From JAAXHB01 sp965221635 (lineage in GTDB: Bacteria > Actinomycetota > Acidimicrobiia > Acidimicrobiales > Aldehydirespiratoraceae): a stretch of 64,000 nt of DNA. Each line of letters starts with the position of its first letter. Within the stretch, counting starts at the first letter, position 1. The DNA lies in the NCBI GenBank assembly GCA_965221635.1, contig OZ244902.1, positions 3,410,001 through 3,474,000 of the forward strand, in the 5' to 3' direction. The notes beneath the pieces are model-generated. The model searched no databases and had not been told where the DNA came from. It saw only the letters and a list, made by a program, of their open reading frames with translations. Shown one piece after another: positions 24,397-33,367 of this stretch. Position numbers and translations under genes: made by a program.

Positions 24397-24457
24397 CCCG
24401 GCGGCGCCAAGGCCTGCCGTGCAGCTCGGGGCCGCGTTGATGCGGTGGCTGATCGGG

Positions 24458-25723
24458 TCAGGTTGGGGGTTCGAGGGCTTCTAGCAGGTCGGCGATTATG
24501 TCTTCGGGGTGTTCCAGACCGGCCGAGAAGCGCAACGTGCCGGCACCGATTCCTGCTGCGGCACATTCGCCGGGGGTGAGGTTCACATGAGTGGTGGACG
24601 CCGGGTGGGTGATGAGACTCTCCGGGCCACCGAGCGACGACGCCCGCTGCACGATCCGCACCCTCTCCGCCAGGGCGCGGCCCGCTTCGAGGCCGCCAAC
24701 CAGGTCGAAGGCAACCAGTCCTCCGAACAGTCGCATCTGTCGGCACGCCAACTGGTGCTGCGGGTGGCTTTCGAGTCCGGGGTACCACACGTCGGCCACG
24801 CCGGGATGATCGGCCAGCGCCTTGGCCACCGCCAGAGCGGTTTCGCTTTGGCGGCGCAACCTCACCGGCAAGGTGCGCAAACCGCGCAGCGCGTTGAGCG
24901 CGTCGAACGGCGAGGCGGTGGCGCCGTGCAGCACTGCGTAGTTCCACAGCCACTGAAGCACCTCTTCGCTGCCGGCGACCACGCCGATGGTGGCGTCGTT
25001 GTGACCGGCTATGGCTTTGGTGGCCGAGTGAACCACCAGGTCCACTCCGTGATCGGCCGGCCGTTGCCCCAGCGGCGTGGCGAACGTGGAATCCACCACG
25101 GTGACCGGCCCGGCGATCGCGCCGATCTCGTGGAGGTCGGTGATGCCGAGCTTGGGGTTGGCGGGGGTTTCGGCGATCACCAGCATGGTGCGGCCCGGCC
25201 GGATCGCCTCGGCGAACGCGCCCGGTTGTGTGCCGTCCACGAAGGTCACGTCGATGCCGAAACGCGGGCACACCGCCTGCAGCAGCAGCTGCGTGCCGCC
25301 GTAGATCTGGTTCTGGGCCACGATGTGGCTGCCGGTTGAACACAGTCCCAGCACCACCGCGCTGATCGCGCCCATGCCCGAAGCGAAGGCTCTGGCGCCC
25401 TCGGTGCCCTCAAGGCCGGCAATGGCGTCCTCGAAGGCCCGCACGGTGGGGTTGCCGTAACGGGTGTAAAACCTGGCCGAATGCGAATCGGCCGCGCACG
25501 CGGCGGCTGCGTCCATCGACTCCGCGGTGAACGCCGAGGTGGCCCAAAGGATCGGCGCCAAAGCCGAAGAGTTGTCGTCCCGACCGGCGCGAATGGCCCA
25601 CGTGTCGGGGTGCACGCCACCGGGGGCGGCAACGTCCGCGCCGGTGCCCTTCCCGCCGCTCGAATCGGTTCCGGCTGTGGCGCCGGGAACGGGCAGGTCC
25701 TGGTGTGGATGACTGTCAGACAT
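24458..25723 (-). CDS. Cys/Met-metabolism PLP enzyme (O-acetylhomoserine sulfhydrylase or cystathionine gamma-synthase type)
   Basis: 421 residues. After a 35-residue Gly/Ser tail the fold-type I enzyme begins: HPDTWAIRAGRDDNSSALAPILWATSAF, YTRYGNPTVRAFEDAIAGLEG, FASGMGAISAVVLGL, and the PLP lysine in VVHSATKAIAGHNDATIGVV (K about 236). SSLGGPESLITHPASTTH is the substrate-carboxylate region of this family. Adjacent to metX with an 8-nt overlap and under the same SAM riboswitch, so it most likely converts O-acetylhomoserine to homocysteine or cystathionine. Which of the two cannot be told from sequence alone. Confidence 0.9.
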   Translation of the reverse strand: MSDSHPHQDLPVPGATAGTDSSGGKGTGADVAAPGGVHPDTWAIRAGRDDNSSALAPILWATSAFTAESMDAAAACAADSHSARFYTRYGNPTVRAFEDAIAGLEGTEGARAFASGMGAISAVVLGLCSTGSHIVAQNQIYGGTQLLLQAVCPRFGIDVTFVDGTQPGAFAEAIRPGRTMLVIAETPANPKLGITDLHEIGAIAGPVTVVDSTFATPLGQRPADHGVDLVVHSATKAIAGHNDATIGVVAGSEEVLQWLWNYAVLHGATASPFDALNALRGLRTLPVRLRRQSETALAVAKALADHPGVADVWYPGLESHPQHQLACRQMRLFGGLVAFDLVGGLEAGRALAERVRIVQRASSLGGPESLITHPASTTHVNLTPGECAAAGIGAGTLRFSAGLEHPEDIIADLLEALEPPT

Positions 25724-27065
25724 GATGCTTCGACGCCTCGCCGGGGGGTGTCTTGTGGTACATCTCGTCGAGGAACGACGAGATCGGTTCGTGCAACAGT
25801 TCGTGCTCCAGCAGGAACCCGTCGTGACCTTCGTCGCTTTGAAGCATCACGTAACGACAGTCCCCGCCCGCGGCGGTGATCCCCTCGTGAATGTCACGTT
25901 GCTGGTACGGCGGGTACAGCACGTCGCTGGACACCGAAGCCGTCAACGTGGGCACGTCGATCAGGGCCAACGCGGAGGCCGGGTCGCCCAGGCCGCGTCC
26001 GCGTCCGATGTCGTGGGTGTCCATGGCCTTGTTGAGAATCAGATACGAGTTGGCGTCGAAGCGGCGCACCAGTTTCTGACCGTGATGATCGAGATACGAC
26101 TCGATCTGGTACCTGCCCCACAGGTCGTGAAGGTCATCGGATGGCACACGCGCCCGGTGAAAGCGCCGATCAAAGGAAGCGCCGCTGCGGTATGTGACCT
26201 GAGCCAGCTCACGGGCGATTGCCAAACCCCGCCAAGGCCCTTCGGCCTGGTGGTAGTAGTCACCACCGGCCCAGTGAGGATCCGCGGCGATGGCGGTGCG
26301 ACCCAGCGCGCTCCAGGCGATCTGCCACGGGCTCGCCGCCGCGCACGTGGCCAGCGGCAGGATCGACGCCACACGACGCGGGTACATCAACGCCCATTCC
26401 AGCACCTGCATTCCTCCCATCGAGCCGCCGGCCACCGCCAGCCAGCGCGCCACGCCAAGGTGCTGGGCGAGCCGGGCCTGCACCCGCACCATGTCTCGGA
26501 TCGTGACCGTGGGAAAGCGAGCCCCGTAAGGGCGCTGTGGGTCGTGGGGTTCCGACGTGCGGCCGGGGTTCGAGGCTGTGTCGCCGGGCGCCGAGGCTGC
26601 GTGACGGGTGTGCGGGGCCGAGTCGCCGCCGTTCGGGGCTTCGGGGGGTGGCGTGTCTGCGGGTCCGGTGGTTCCCTGACATCCACCGAGGACGTTGCTG
26701 CACACCACGAAGTAGCGGTCGGTGTCTATCGCCTTGCCCTTACCGACGGTGTCGTTCCACCACCCGGCGGTGTGGCTGTGCTCCCCCGCGGCGTGGGCGT
26801 CACCGGTGAGCGCATGGCAGATCAGCACAGCGTTGGACGCAGCCTCGTCGAGCTCGCCCCAGGTTTCGTACGCCACACGAACTTCGCTGAGAGCGCCGCC
26901 TCCTTCCAGCACGAAGGGACGATCCGGAGTGGCGAACGTGAAGAACTGCCTCTCCGCGGGGTCGTCGCCCACCCGCCAGGCGCCGGTGACGGGCAGGTCG
27001 GAGCCGAGACGCCGCCGCAGCGGATCGGGCCGCTGGTGAGGTGAGTCCGGGTGTGTCACTGGCAA
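25716..27065 (-). CDS. metX: Homoserine O-acetyltransferase MetX
   Basis: 449 residues. Alpha/beta-hydrolase-type acyltransferase: LICHALTGDAHA (oxyanion), nucleophile Ser in VAGGSMGGMQVLEWA, acidic/His end LTASVSSDVLYPPYQQ and SDEGHDGFLLEHELL. A roughly 40-residue Pro/Gly/Thr insertion (after NVLGGCQGTTGP, before RPYGARFPTVT) is extra relative to typical MetX, another low-complexity expansion. Transfers acetyl from acetyl-CoA to homoserine for methionine synthesis. Leader contains a SAM riboswitch. Confidence 0.94.
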   Translation of the reverse strand: MPVTHPDSPHQRPDPLRRRLGSDLPVTGAWRVGDDPAERQFFTFATPDRPFVLEGGGALSEVRVAYETWGELDEAASNAVLICHALTGDAHAAGEHSHTAGWWNDTVGKGKAIDTDRYFVVCSNVLGGCQGTTGPADTPPPEAPNGGDSAPHTRHAASAPGDTASNPGRTSEPHDPQRPYGARFPTVTIRDMVRVQARLAQHLGVARWLAVAGGSMGGMQVLEWALMYPRRVASILPLATCAAASPWQIAWSALGRTAIAADPHWAGGDYYHQAEGPWRGLAIARELAQVTYRSGASFDRRFHRARVPSDDLHDLWGRYQIESYLDHHGQKLVRRFDANSYLILNKAMDTHDIGRGRGLGDPASALALIDVPTLTASVSSDVLYPPYQQRDIHEGITAAGGDCRYVMLQSDEGHDGFLLEHELLHEPISSFLDEMYHKTPPGEASKHHV

Positions 27066-27190
27066 ACCTTCATTGCACGCACCGCCAACCCCGACGGCTC
27101 ACACGGCGACGCACCTGCGATGCGCACGGGGTGGACGCTCGGCGGCCATGGCCTGCCCTTGTGGGACACTTCGTTGCGCCGGCTTGGCCG

Positions 27191-27285
27191 TCGCCACATC
27201 CCCGCCAGGAACGGGATGGCACCTTGGGCGTCCTCCCCAGGTTGCCGGGACCGGCCACAAGGCCGGGCCTCTCGTGATGTCGGTT
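27191..27285 (-). ncRNA. SAM riboswitch (SAM-I/SAM-IV superfamily) upstream of metX
   Basis: On the minus strand 27285 to 27191 carries the core of S-adenosylmethionine riboswitches: ATCACGAGAGGCCCGG, a P2-type hairpin (GGCCTTGTGGCC), the conserved CCGGCAACC, then AAGGTGCCA and a terminal stem CCCG..CGGG, closed by P1 (ACATC with GATGT). It lies 126 nt before the metX start in the same direction; metX and the PLP enzyme are the classic regulon. Switching probably works on the ribosome site or an intervening terminator in 27066-27190; I could not resolve the expression platform. Confidence 0.85.
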
Positions 27286-27492
27286 TGGTGATTTTGGTCG
27301 GTTGGGTCGATTCCTGTTCGAGACGTGTGCTCGACGTCCGGACTCGGGATCCGGACTCTGGGCCCGGGCTCGAGATTCCGCTCGAAGCTCCTGCTCGAAT
27401 TGTCCTCGCAGCCTACCAGCCACCGCAGGGCCGGGCGGGGCGGTGCCGGGCGGGGCGTTGCCGAGCAGGCCGGGGCCGGGCAGGCCGGGGCT
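27286..27492. other. Non-coding gap between helicase stop and SAM riboswitch
   Basis: No gene seen. 27425-27492 is a run of G-rich units on the plus strand (GCCGGGCGGGGCGGTGCCG type, several copies) with potential for stable structure. The metX promoter should lie in the left part of this gap, but no clear -35/-10 pair was found. Confidence 0.4.
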
Positions 27493-28695
27493 TCAACCGC
27501 CGAGGCTGGTGAGGCGGGGGTCGTTGGAGAACATCTCCACTATCGGTTCGTCGAGCCCGAGGCGGCGCTGGATGCGCTTCACCACCAGCTCCTCGTTCCA
27601 CACCGACAGTGTCACCACCACCCCGGACTCGCCCGCACGGGCGGTGCGCCCCGAGCGGTGCAGGTAGTCCTTGGGATCCGCCGGCGGGTCGTACTGCACC
27701 ACAACGTCCACGTCGTCCACGTGAATGCCGCGTGCGGCCACGTCGGTGGCCACCAGCACGCCGAGCTTGCCGGTGGTGAAATCCTGCAGCGAACGCAGGC
27801 GCAGCTTCTGGCTGAGATCACCGTGAATGGCCGCCGCATTCACCCCTTCTCGTTGCAAAGACCGGGACACACGATCCGCTGTGGCACGAGTGGCGGTGAA
27901 CACGATCGTGCGACTCACCCCACGGGCGATGGCCGCGGCCACCTTCACCTTGTCCTTTTCGTGAACGGCGATGAACCGATGGGTGAGCTCCTCAACGGTG
28001 ATCTGAGGCGACGCCACTTCGTGCATCACCGGGTCGTTCTGGTAGCGGCGGATCAGCGCGTCCACGCCGCCGTCGAGCGTGGCCGAGAACAGCAGCGTTT
28101 GATGTTCGCCCTTGATGCGCCGCAGGATCCATTCCACCTGAGGCAAAAAGCCCATGTCGGCCATCCGGTCGGCTTCGTCCACCACCACGTGACGCACCGA
28201 TTCCACGTTGAGCTCGCGGCGTTCGATCAGGTCGATCATGCGGCCCGGTGTGGCCACCACCAGATCCACGCCTCGCTTGATCTCGCCGAGTTGCTGGGTG
28301 ATGCGAGCCCCGCCGTACACGGTCACGATTCGGCGTTTCACCGCCTTGGCGGCAGGCTCGAGCGCCTTGGCGATCTGCACTGCCAGTTCACGTGTGGGGG
28401 CCAGCACCAGACCCGACGGGCGTTTGGGCTTCCCGCGTGGCAGGATCTGCAACACCGGCAGCCCGAACGCCAGCGTTTTGCCGGAGCCGGTTTTGGCCTT
28501 GCCGCACACGTCGCGGCCCGCGAGCGCGTCGGCGATCACCAGGGACTGCACCGGGAACGGCTCGGTGATGTCGTCTCGCGCCAGGGCGGCGACGATTTCG
28601 TCACACAAGCCCAAAGCCGAGAAACCCGACTGTGGGGGTTCCGATGGTGGGGCTTGGTGGTCGGTTTGGGGGCGAGTTTCGCCTCTAAGGGGCAT
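27493..28695 (-). CDS. DEAD-box ATP-dependent RNA helicase
   Basis: 400 residues from ATG 28695; ATG 28722 is possible but would overlap the divergent add start codon. All motifs are present: Q motif FPVQ, I AKTGSGKT, Ia PTRELA, GG, TPGR, II VVVDEADRM, III SAT, IV IVFTAT, V VATDVAARGIHVDDV, VI HRSGRTARAG. Short C-terminus (about 40 residues past motif VI), so a minimal helicase of the RhlE/CsdA group. Likely acts in RNA remodelling or ribosome assembly. Confidence 0.92.
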   Translation of the reverse strand: MPLRGETRPQTDHQAPPSEPPQSGFSALGLCDEIVAALARDDITEPFPVQSLVIADALAGRDVCGKAKTGSGKTLAFGLPVLQILPRGKPKRPSGLVLAPTRELAVQIAKALEPAAKAVKRRIVTVYGGARITQQLGEIKRGVDLVVATPGRMIDLIERRELNVESVRHVVVDEADRMADMGFLPQVEWILRRIKGEHQTLLFSATLDGGVDALIRRYQNDPVMHEVASPQITVEELTHRFIAVHEKDKVKVAAAIARGVSRTIVFTATRATADRVSRSLQREGVNAAAIHGDLSQKLRLRSLQDFTTGKLGVLVATDVAARGIHVDDVDVVVQYDPPADPKDYLHRSGRTARAGESGVVVTLSVWNEELVVKRIQRRLGLDEPIVEMFSNDPRLTSLGG

Positions 28696-28709
28696 TCGTG
28701 GCACGAGGC

Positions 28710-28715
28710 TAGCCT
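28710..28715 (+). promoter_or_regulatory. -10 element of a probable leaderless promoter for add
   Basis: TAGCCT followed by 5 nt and the ATG at 28721, without a Shine-Dalgarno. The geometry fits leaderless transcription of the adenosine deaminase gene. Confidence 0.45.
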
Positions 28716-28720
28716 GAGGC

Positions 28721-29896
28721 ATGGCACATCAGATGCCGCCTGAGGGGTCCGTTGCTCCCACCCCGGAGCGCATCCGGCGGGCACCCAAGGTTTTGCTGCA
28801 CGATCATCTCGATGGAGGGCTGCGGCCGGTCACGGTGATCGAACTGGCCGATGAGACCGGCTACGACGCGCTACCGGCGCGCGATCCGGTGGCGTTGTCG
28901 GCTTGGATGCAGCGGGGCGCCAATCGCAAGAACCTGGCGTTGTACCTGGAGACGTTCGCTCACACGGTGGGTGTGATGCAAACCCCCGACTCGATCGTGC
29001 GGGTCGCCAGGGAGTGTGCGGAGGATCTCGCAGCGGACGGGGTGGTGTACGCCGAGGTGCGTTTCGCCCCCGAGTTGCACACCGAGCGGGGACTGTCCCT
29101 TGACGGAGTGATCGAAGTGGTGCTGGAGGGTTTTGTGCAGGGTTCGGCGGGCACGCCGCTGGTGATGAGGGCCATTTGTTCGGCGATGCGTCACCTTGAC
29201 CGGTCGTTGGAGGTGGCCCAGGCCGCGGTTCGTTGGCGAGACCGGGGTGTGGTGGCGTTCGACATTGCCGGGCCCGAGGACGGTTACCCGCCCGACGCTC
29301 ACCTCGATGCGTTTCACTACTGCGCCAGGGAGAACTTTCACATCACCATCCACGCCGGGGAGGCGTACGGGCCGCGTTCGATCTGGAAGGCGTTGCAGTT
29401 CTGTGGGGCGGAGCGGTTGGGGCACGGGATTCGCATCATCGAGGACATCGTGGGCCCCTCCGCGGGCGGGCCTCAGCAGGGCGGGGCTCAACAGGGTGGG
29501 CCGCGTGGGGGTGGGCCTGTGGAGGAGCGCAGCTTGGGTCGGCTGGCGCACTACATCCGTGACCGGCGCATACCCCTGGAGGTGTGCCCCACGTCCAACG
29601 TGAACACCGGCCTGGTGCCCACCGTGGCCGACCATCCGATCGATTCGCTGGTGAGGTTGCGGTTCCGGGTGACGGTGAACACCGACAACAGGCTCATGTC
29701 CAACGTGTCGATGACCTCCGAAATGGCCGCGCTGGTGGACGCGTTCGGTTACGACTGGGCGCGGCTGCGCTGGCTGACCGTGAACGCCATGAAATCCAGC
29801 TTCCTGCCATTCCGAGAGCGCCTCCAGATAATCGAAGGCGTGATCAAACCCGGCTACGCCCCCCTCGAAGCAGCCCAATCCGGCCCCCCGGTGTAG
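28721..29896 (+). CDS. add: Adenosine deaminase
   Basis: 391 residues. Zinc and catalytic motifs of the ADA family: HDHLDGG (metal His pair), FDIAGPEDGYPP, HAGEAYGPRSIWKAL (catalytic Glu and His), RLGHGIRI, CPTSNVNTG, and VTVNTDNRLMSN (metal Asp). An insertion of about 20 residues between RIIEDIVG and EERSLGRLAHYI is Gln/Gly-rich (QQGGAQQGG), encoded by short tandem repeats. Deaminates adenosine to inosine in purine salvage. Its last 53 nt overlap the 3' end of the converging CoA-transferase gene. Confidence 0.93.
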   Translation: MAHQMPPEGSVAPTPERIRRAPKVLLHDHLDGGLRPVTVIELADETGYDALPARDPVALSAWMQRGANRKNLALYLETFAHTVGVMQTPDSIVRVARECAEDLAADGVVYAEVRFAPELHTERGLSLDGVIEVVLEGFVQGSAGTPLVMRAICSAMRHLDRSLEVAQAAVRWRDRGVVAFDIAGPEDGYPPDAHLDAFHYCARENFHITIHAGEAYGPRSIWKALQFCGAERLGHGIRIIEDIVGPSAGGPQQGGAQQGGPRGGGPVEERSLGRLAHYIRDRRIPLEVCPTSNVNTGLVPTVADHPIDSLVRLRFRVTVNTDNRLMSNVSMTSEMAALVDAFGYDWARLRWLTVNAMKSSFLPFRERLQIIEGVIKPGYAPLEAAQSGPPV

Positions 29897-31139
29897 CCGC
29901 CGGATACCCAAGCAGCGGAGCGACAGACGCGGCCAGCGACACCTCTCGGCGGGTGTTGCCGTGGGTGCCGGTGATTAGCGCGGCGCCTGCGGCGAAGGCT
30001 ACGAATCCGGCCAGGGCGTCGGGGTATGCGAGGGGCGCGGCCTCGAAGGCGGGGGTGCCGCTCGGGGGGGCTGAGGTGTGGGTTGAGGGAGTCTTGTCGC
30101 CTAGGCCCATCAGGGCGTGTACTCCTGGGCCGTAGGAAATCCAGTCGGCTTCGGGGGTGGAGCTCTCGAATGCTGTGATGGCCACCACGCCCAGGGTCGG
30201 GTAGCGCTCGGCCAGGTGTGCGTGGCTGTAGCCGAGGTTTGGCATCACCCGACGTGAGAACGAATGCACCAGCAAGTCGGCCCGCTCCAGCAGCGCCTCG
30301 AAGCGATTGCGGCCTTGCGGCGTGCCCAGGTCGATGTCCACAATTTCCTTGACCGAGTTGAGGTGGTCGTACATCCGGACGTGGCGTCGCAGTCCGTCGG
30401 GTCGCACCGAAGAGTCGATTCTCACCACTCGCGCGCCGAGGTCGGCAAGCAACATGGTGGCCAGCGGCCCCGCCCACAACGCCGAAAGGTCAACCACCAG
30501 CGGCGCCGCGCCGGAACCGCTGAACTTGCTTGCCGCCCGTTGGTGCCGCTGATGCGCACGAGTTGAGAGGGGCTCACTCTGTGGCGAAGCTGATGATCCA
30601 CCGCACCCACCCGGCGTGTCTCTGCCCGATGGTGGACTCGTGTTGGGACTGGCGAACTCCGGAAATGGGTCGTTGTGCGAGCAGTTCGGTTGACGTCTTG
30701 CGCTCTGGTGGCTCAGGCGTCGCAGGGCTGAGCTGCGGCGGCGGTATGGGGTTACCGGCAGACGCCAGGCTTGGGCCTCGGCGGCCAGTAGTTCCGGAGT
30801 GACTCTGTTTGGGTGGCCCAGATCCGCGGCCAGGGCCTCCCACATTCGCTCGAAGGTTTCGCGATCTTGCTCGATCAGGTCGGCGTGAACGGCGCCGTCG
30901 CCCACCGGCACCGGAGCCGACGGCGGGGCCCAGCGAGATTCGAGCAGCAACGGCGCCACAAACTCGGCCTCGATCCATGAATCGTCCAACCACTCCCGCC
31001 GCGTTCGCAACGCACCCGAGGCCTCAAGCCCGGCCCGCAAGCTCGCCCGGGCGGCAGCAACCGTGCCCGAAGGAAGCGCCTCCAAAGCCGCCACCGCGCG
31101 CCGCGGCCAACAACCGAGGCGAGGGTGGTGGGGGGTCAC
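29844..31139 (-). CDS. CaiB/BaiF-family (class III) CoA-transferase-like protein, atypical architecture
   Basis: 431 residues, GTG start. Residues about 210-400 are class III CoA-transferase-like: APLVVDLSALWAGPLATMLLADLGARVVRIDSS, LERADLLVHSFSRRVMPNLGY, and a segment ending EVSLAASVAPLL. The usual large second half is missing. Instead a 130-residue N-terminal part (LEALPSGTVAAARASLRAGLEASGALRTRREW; DRETFERMWEALAADLGHPNRV) and a Ser/Pro-rich linker (about 135-205) precede it, as if the domains were permuted. The catalytic Asp region is not evident. Possibly a degenerate or regulatory paralogue. It overlaps add tail to tail by 53 nt. Confidence 0.7.
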   Translation of the reverse strand: MTPHHPRLGCWPRRAVAALEALPSGTVAAARASLRAGLEASGALRTRREWLDDSWIEAEFVAPLLLESRWAPPSAPVPVGDGAVHADLIEQDRETFERMWEALAADLGHPNRVTPELLAAEAQAWRLPVTPYRRRSSALRRLSHQSARRQPNCSHNDPFPEFASPNTSPPSGRDTPGGCGGSSASPQSEPLSTRAHQRHQRAASKFSGSGAAPLVVDLSALWAGPLATMLLADLGARVVRIDSSVRPDGLRRHVRMYDHLNSVKEIVDIDLGTPQGRNRFEALLERADLLVHSFSRRVMPNLGYSHAHLAERYPTLGVVAITAFESSTPEADWISYGPGVHALMGLGDKTPSTHTSAPPSGTPAFEAAPLAYPDALAGFVAFAAGAALITGTHGNTRREVSLAASVAPLLGYPAATPGGRIGLLRGGRSRV

Positions 31140-31152
31140 GGGGTTTGGGGGG

Positions 31153-31890
31153 TTAGGAGACTCCCAGGGGGCGGCCGCCGTCGACGCTGATCACTGCGCC
31201 TGTTGTGAAGCGCAGGTCGAGAACTGCGGCGCTTACTGCTGCGGCCACGTCTTCGGCGCCGGCCAGGCGGCGCAGCGGGGTGGCTTCTCGCTGAACTTTG
31301 AGCATCTCGGGATTCATGCGGGCGGCATACTCGCCGAGCACCCAACCCGGCGACACCGACACGAACCGGATCTTGGGGGCCAGGGCTCGTGCCAGCGAAC
31401 GGGTCATGCTGTCCAAAGCGGCCTTCGACGCGCAGTACGCCACGTTGGAACCCTGCCCCGTGACCGCAGCCACCGACGAAATGTTCACCACCACCGCGTC
31501 GCCGGAGACCTCAAGCAGCGGTCTCAGCGCCCTAACCGTGGCGAACGGGCCGCGCCAGTTCACCTGGAAGATCTGGTCGATCAAGTCGTCGTCGAGGCCG
31601 TCGAGATCGTCGTGAGCCACTGGTCGTGTCACCCCGGCACAGTTCACCAGCACGTCAAGCGACCCCGGGCTGTCCTGCAGCGACGCAGCGAGGTCGTCCA
31701 GAGTCTCGGGCTCCAGCACCGACACCCGAACGGCACGATGGCCGGTGCCGGGCAGTTCAGCCACCAGCGCCTCGGCACGCTCGCTTGAGGTGTTGTAACC
31801 CACAACCACCGCGAACCCGTCATCCGCGAGCCTCCGCACTATTGCCGAGCCGATACCACCGGCGCCACCCGAAACCACCGCCGTTCTCAT
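31153..31890 (-). CDS. Short-chain dehydrogenase/reductase (FabG-like)
   Basis: 245 residues from ATG 31890; GTG 31893 immediately before is also possible. Classical SDR motifs: cofactor loop SGGAGGIGSAI, NCAGVT, catalytic Ser in VVNISSVAAVTGQ, YCASKAAL (Y-x3-K), SPGWV and GAVISVDGGRP. VVGYNTS after strand 2 suggests NADP preference. Follows the HisD-like gene; the two are joined by chained mini-ORFs. Likely oxidises or reduces a hydroxylated intermediate in this operon's pathway. Confidence 0.92.
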   Translation of the reverse strand: MRTAVVSGGAGGIGSAIVRRLADDGFAVVVGYNTSSERAEALVAELPGTGHRAVRVSVLEPETLDDLAASLQDSPGSLDVLVNCAGVTRPVAHDDLDGLDDDLIDQIFQVNWRGPFATVRALRPLLEVSGDAVVVNISSVAAVTGQGSNVAYCASKAALDSMTRSLARALAPKIRFVSVSPGWVLGEYAARMNPEMLKVQREATPLRRLAGAEDVAAAVSAAVLDLRFTTGAVISVDGGRPLGVS

Positions 31891-32046
31891 CACGGTGTCT
31901 CCATCACGGGGTCTCAATCATCTGAAGCCTCGCGATCAGCCGGCGGCTAGTCGTCAGCGATCCGCTCGCGGTGATCCGGTGGCCCAAGGTCAGTTGGTGG
32001 GTCGCGGTTGTTTGCCGGCTCACGATTTTCTCGGACTCACCTTCAC
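31890..32046 (-). other. Three chained mini-ORFs linking the HisD-like and SDR genes
   Basis: From the GTG overlapping the HisD-like stop (32046), an 8-codon ORF (MKVSPRKS) ends in GTGA at 32020. A 39-codon ORF (32023-31904) ends in GTGA, then MMETP (31907-31890) ends in a TGA overlapping the GTG at 31893 next to the SDR ATG. The last two share a 14-bp tandem repeat (GAGACCCCGTGATG / GAGACACCGTGATG), i.e. a duplicated start region as in the liv operon. Confidence 0.45.
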
Positions 32047-33359
32047 CTGGTGGCGGCTGCTGGTGAGTCGGGCCGACCGGCGGTGGCGGGGCCGTATCTG
32101 CGCACCCGGATGTCTGCTTGGGCTTTGTGACCGGCGAAGTTCTCGATGGCGCACAGGCGGCTGCAGTACTCGCCGATCATGGCGCTCGACTCTGCATTGG
32201 TGACCCGCTGGTAGGTGACGGTCTTGAGGAACTTGCCCACCCACAACCCGCCGGTGTAACGAGCCGCGCCCTGAGTGGGCAGCGTGTGGTTGGTGCCGAT
32301 CACCTTGTCTCCGTAGGACACGTTGGTCATCGGCCCCAAGAACAGCGCCCCGAAGTTGGTGAGACCCTTGGCGAAGTAGTCGTCGTCCTCGGTCATCACC
32401 TGCACGTGCTCAAAGGCCAGATCGTTGGCCACCGCGAGCATCTCGGCGTTGTCCTCGCACAGGATCACACGCCCGTAGTCGGCCCAGGCAACCCCGGCCA
32501 CGTCCGCGGTGGGAAGCGTCTCGAGCTGGCGTTGCACCTCGGCGATGGTGTCGGCGCCGAGGCGGCGGCTTGTGGTCACAAGCACTGCCGGTGAGGTGGG
32601 GCCGTGTTCCGCCTGGCCGAGCAGGTCGGTGGCGCAGATCTCGCCGTCCACGGTGTCATCGGCGATCAGAAGCGTTTCGGTGGGCCCGGCGAGCAGGTCG
32701 ATGCCGACGCGGCCGTACAGCAGGCGTTTGGCTTCGGCCACGAACGCGTTGCCGGGGCCCACGAGCATGTCCACCGCCTCCACGAACCCGGCGCCGAGGG
32801 CCATCGCTGCCACGGCTTGCACACCGCCGAGCAGGTAGATCTCATCGGCGCCGGCGAGGTGCATGGCGGTGACCGTCTCCGCGGGCACTTTGCCACCGAT
32901 CGGCGGGGTACAGGCTGCCACCCTGTCAACCCCGGCGACCTTGGCGGTGAGCACGCTCATGTGAGCCGACGCAACCATCGGGTAACGCCCACCGGGCACG
33001 TACGCGCCCACCGAGGAAACCGGGATGTGCTTGTGGCCGAGGGTCACGCCGGGCAGCGTCTCCACCTCCACGTCGAGCATCGATTCGCGCTGGGCTTGCG
33101 CGAAGTTGCGAATTTGGGACTGGGCGAACTCGATGTCGGACACCACAAGCGGATCGACCCCGGCGACTGTGTCCTCGATTTGTGTGCGGGTGAGACGGAA
33201 CTGCTCGGGCGACCAGCCGTCGAACTGGGCCGACATTTCACGCACGGCCTGCTCGCCACGCTCGGCCACGTCGGCGATCAACGCCTCGACCTTGGCGGTG
33301 AGCGCAGGATCGGCGCCGTGTGAGGCTTTAGCGGTTGCGTCCTTGAGGATCTCAGCCAT
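32043..33359 (-). CDS. Histidinol-dehydrogenase-family protein (catabolic, HpsN-like)
   Basis: 438 residues, ATG with GGGAG 5-6 nt upstream. Typical HisD-fold features: ETLPGVTLGHKHIPVSSVGAYVPGGRYPMVASAHM, VGPGNAFVAEAKRLLYGRVGIDLLAGPTE (metal/NAD region), DLLGQAEHGPTSPAVLVTTS, TNHTLPTQGAARYTGGLWVGKFLKTVT. No his genes are nearby; the ABC importer, SDR and SnoaL-like genes around it point to a catabolic alcohol dehydrogenase, the role of HisD homologues such as sulfopropanediol dehydrogenase HpsN. Substrate is unknown. Confidence 0.88.
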   Translation of the reverse strand: MAEILKDATAKASHGADPALTAKVEALIADVAERGEQAVREMSAQFDGWSPEQFRLTRTQIEDTVAGVDPLVVSDIEFAQSQIRNFAQAQRESMLDVEVETLPGVTLGHKHIPVSSVGAYVPGGRYPMVASAHMSVLTAKVAGVDRVAACTPPIGGKVPAETVTAMHLAGADEIYLLGGVQAVAAMALGAGFVEAVDMLVGPGNAFVAEAKRLLYGRVGIDLLAGPTETLLIADDTVDGEICATDLLGQAEHGPTSPAVLVTTSRRLGADTIAEVQRQLETLPTADVAGVAWADYGRVILCEDNAEMLAVANDLAFEHVQVMTEDDDYFAKGLTNFGALFLGPMTNVSYGDKVIGTNHTLPTQGAARYTGGLWVGKFLKTVTYQRVTNAESSAMIGEYCSRLCAIENFAGHKAQADIRVRRYGPATAGRPDSPAAATR

Positions 33360-33367
33360 GAGGCTCC

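Noticed and set aside
28695..28722. Helicase start at ATG 28722
   Set aside because: It would overlap the complementary add start codon and leave no room for promoters; ATG 28695 keeps all motifs.
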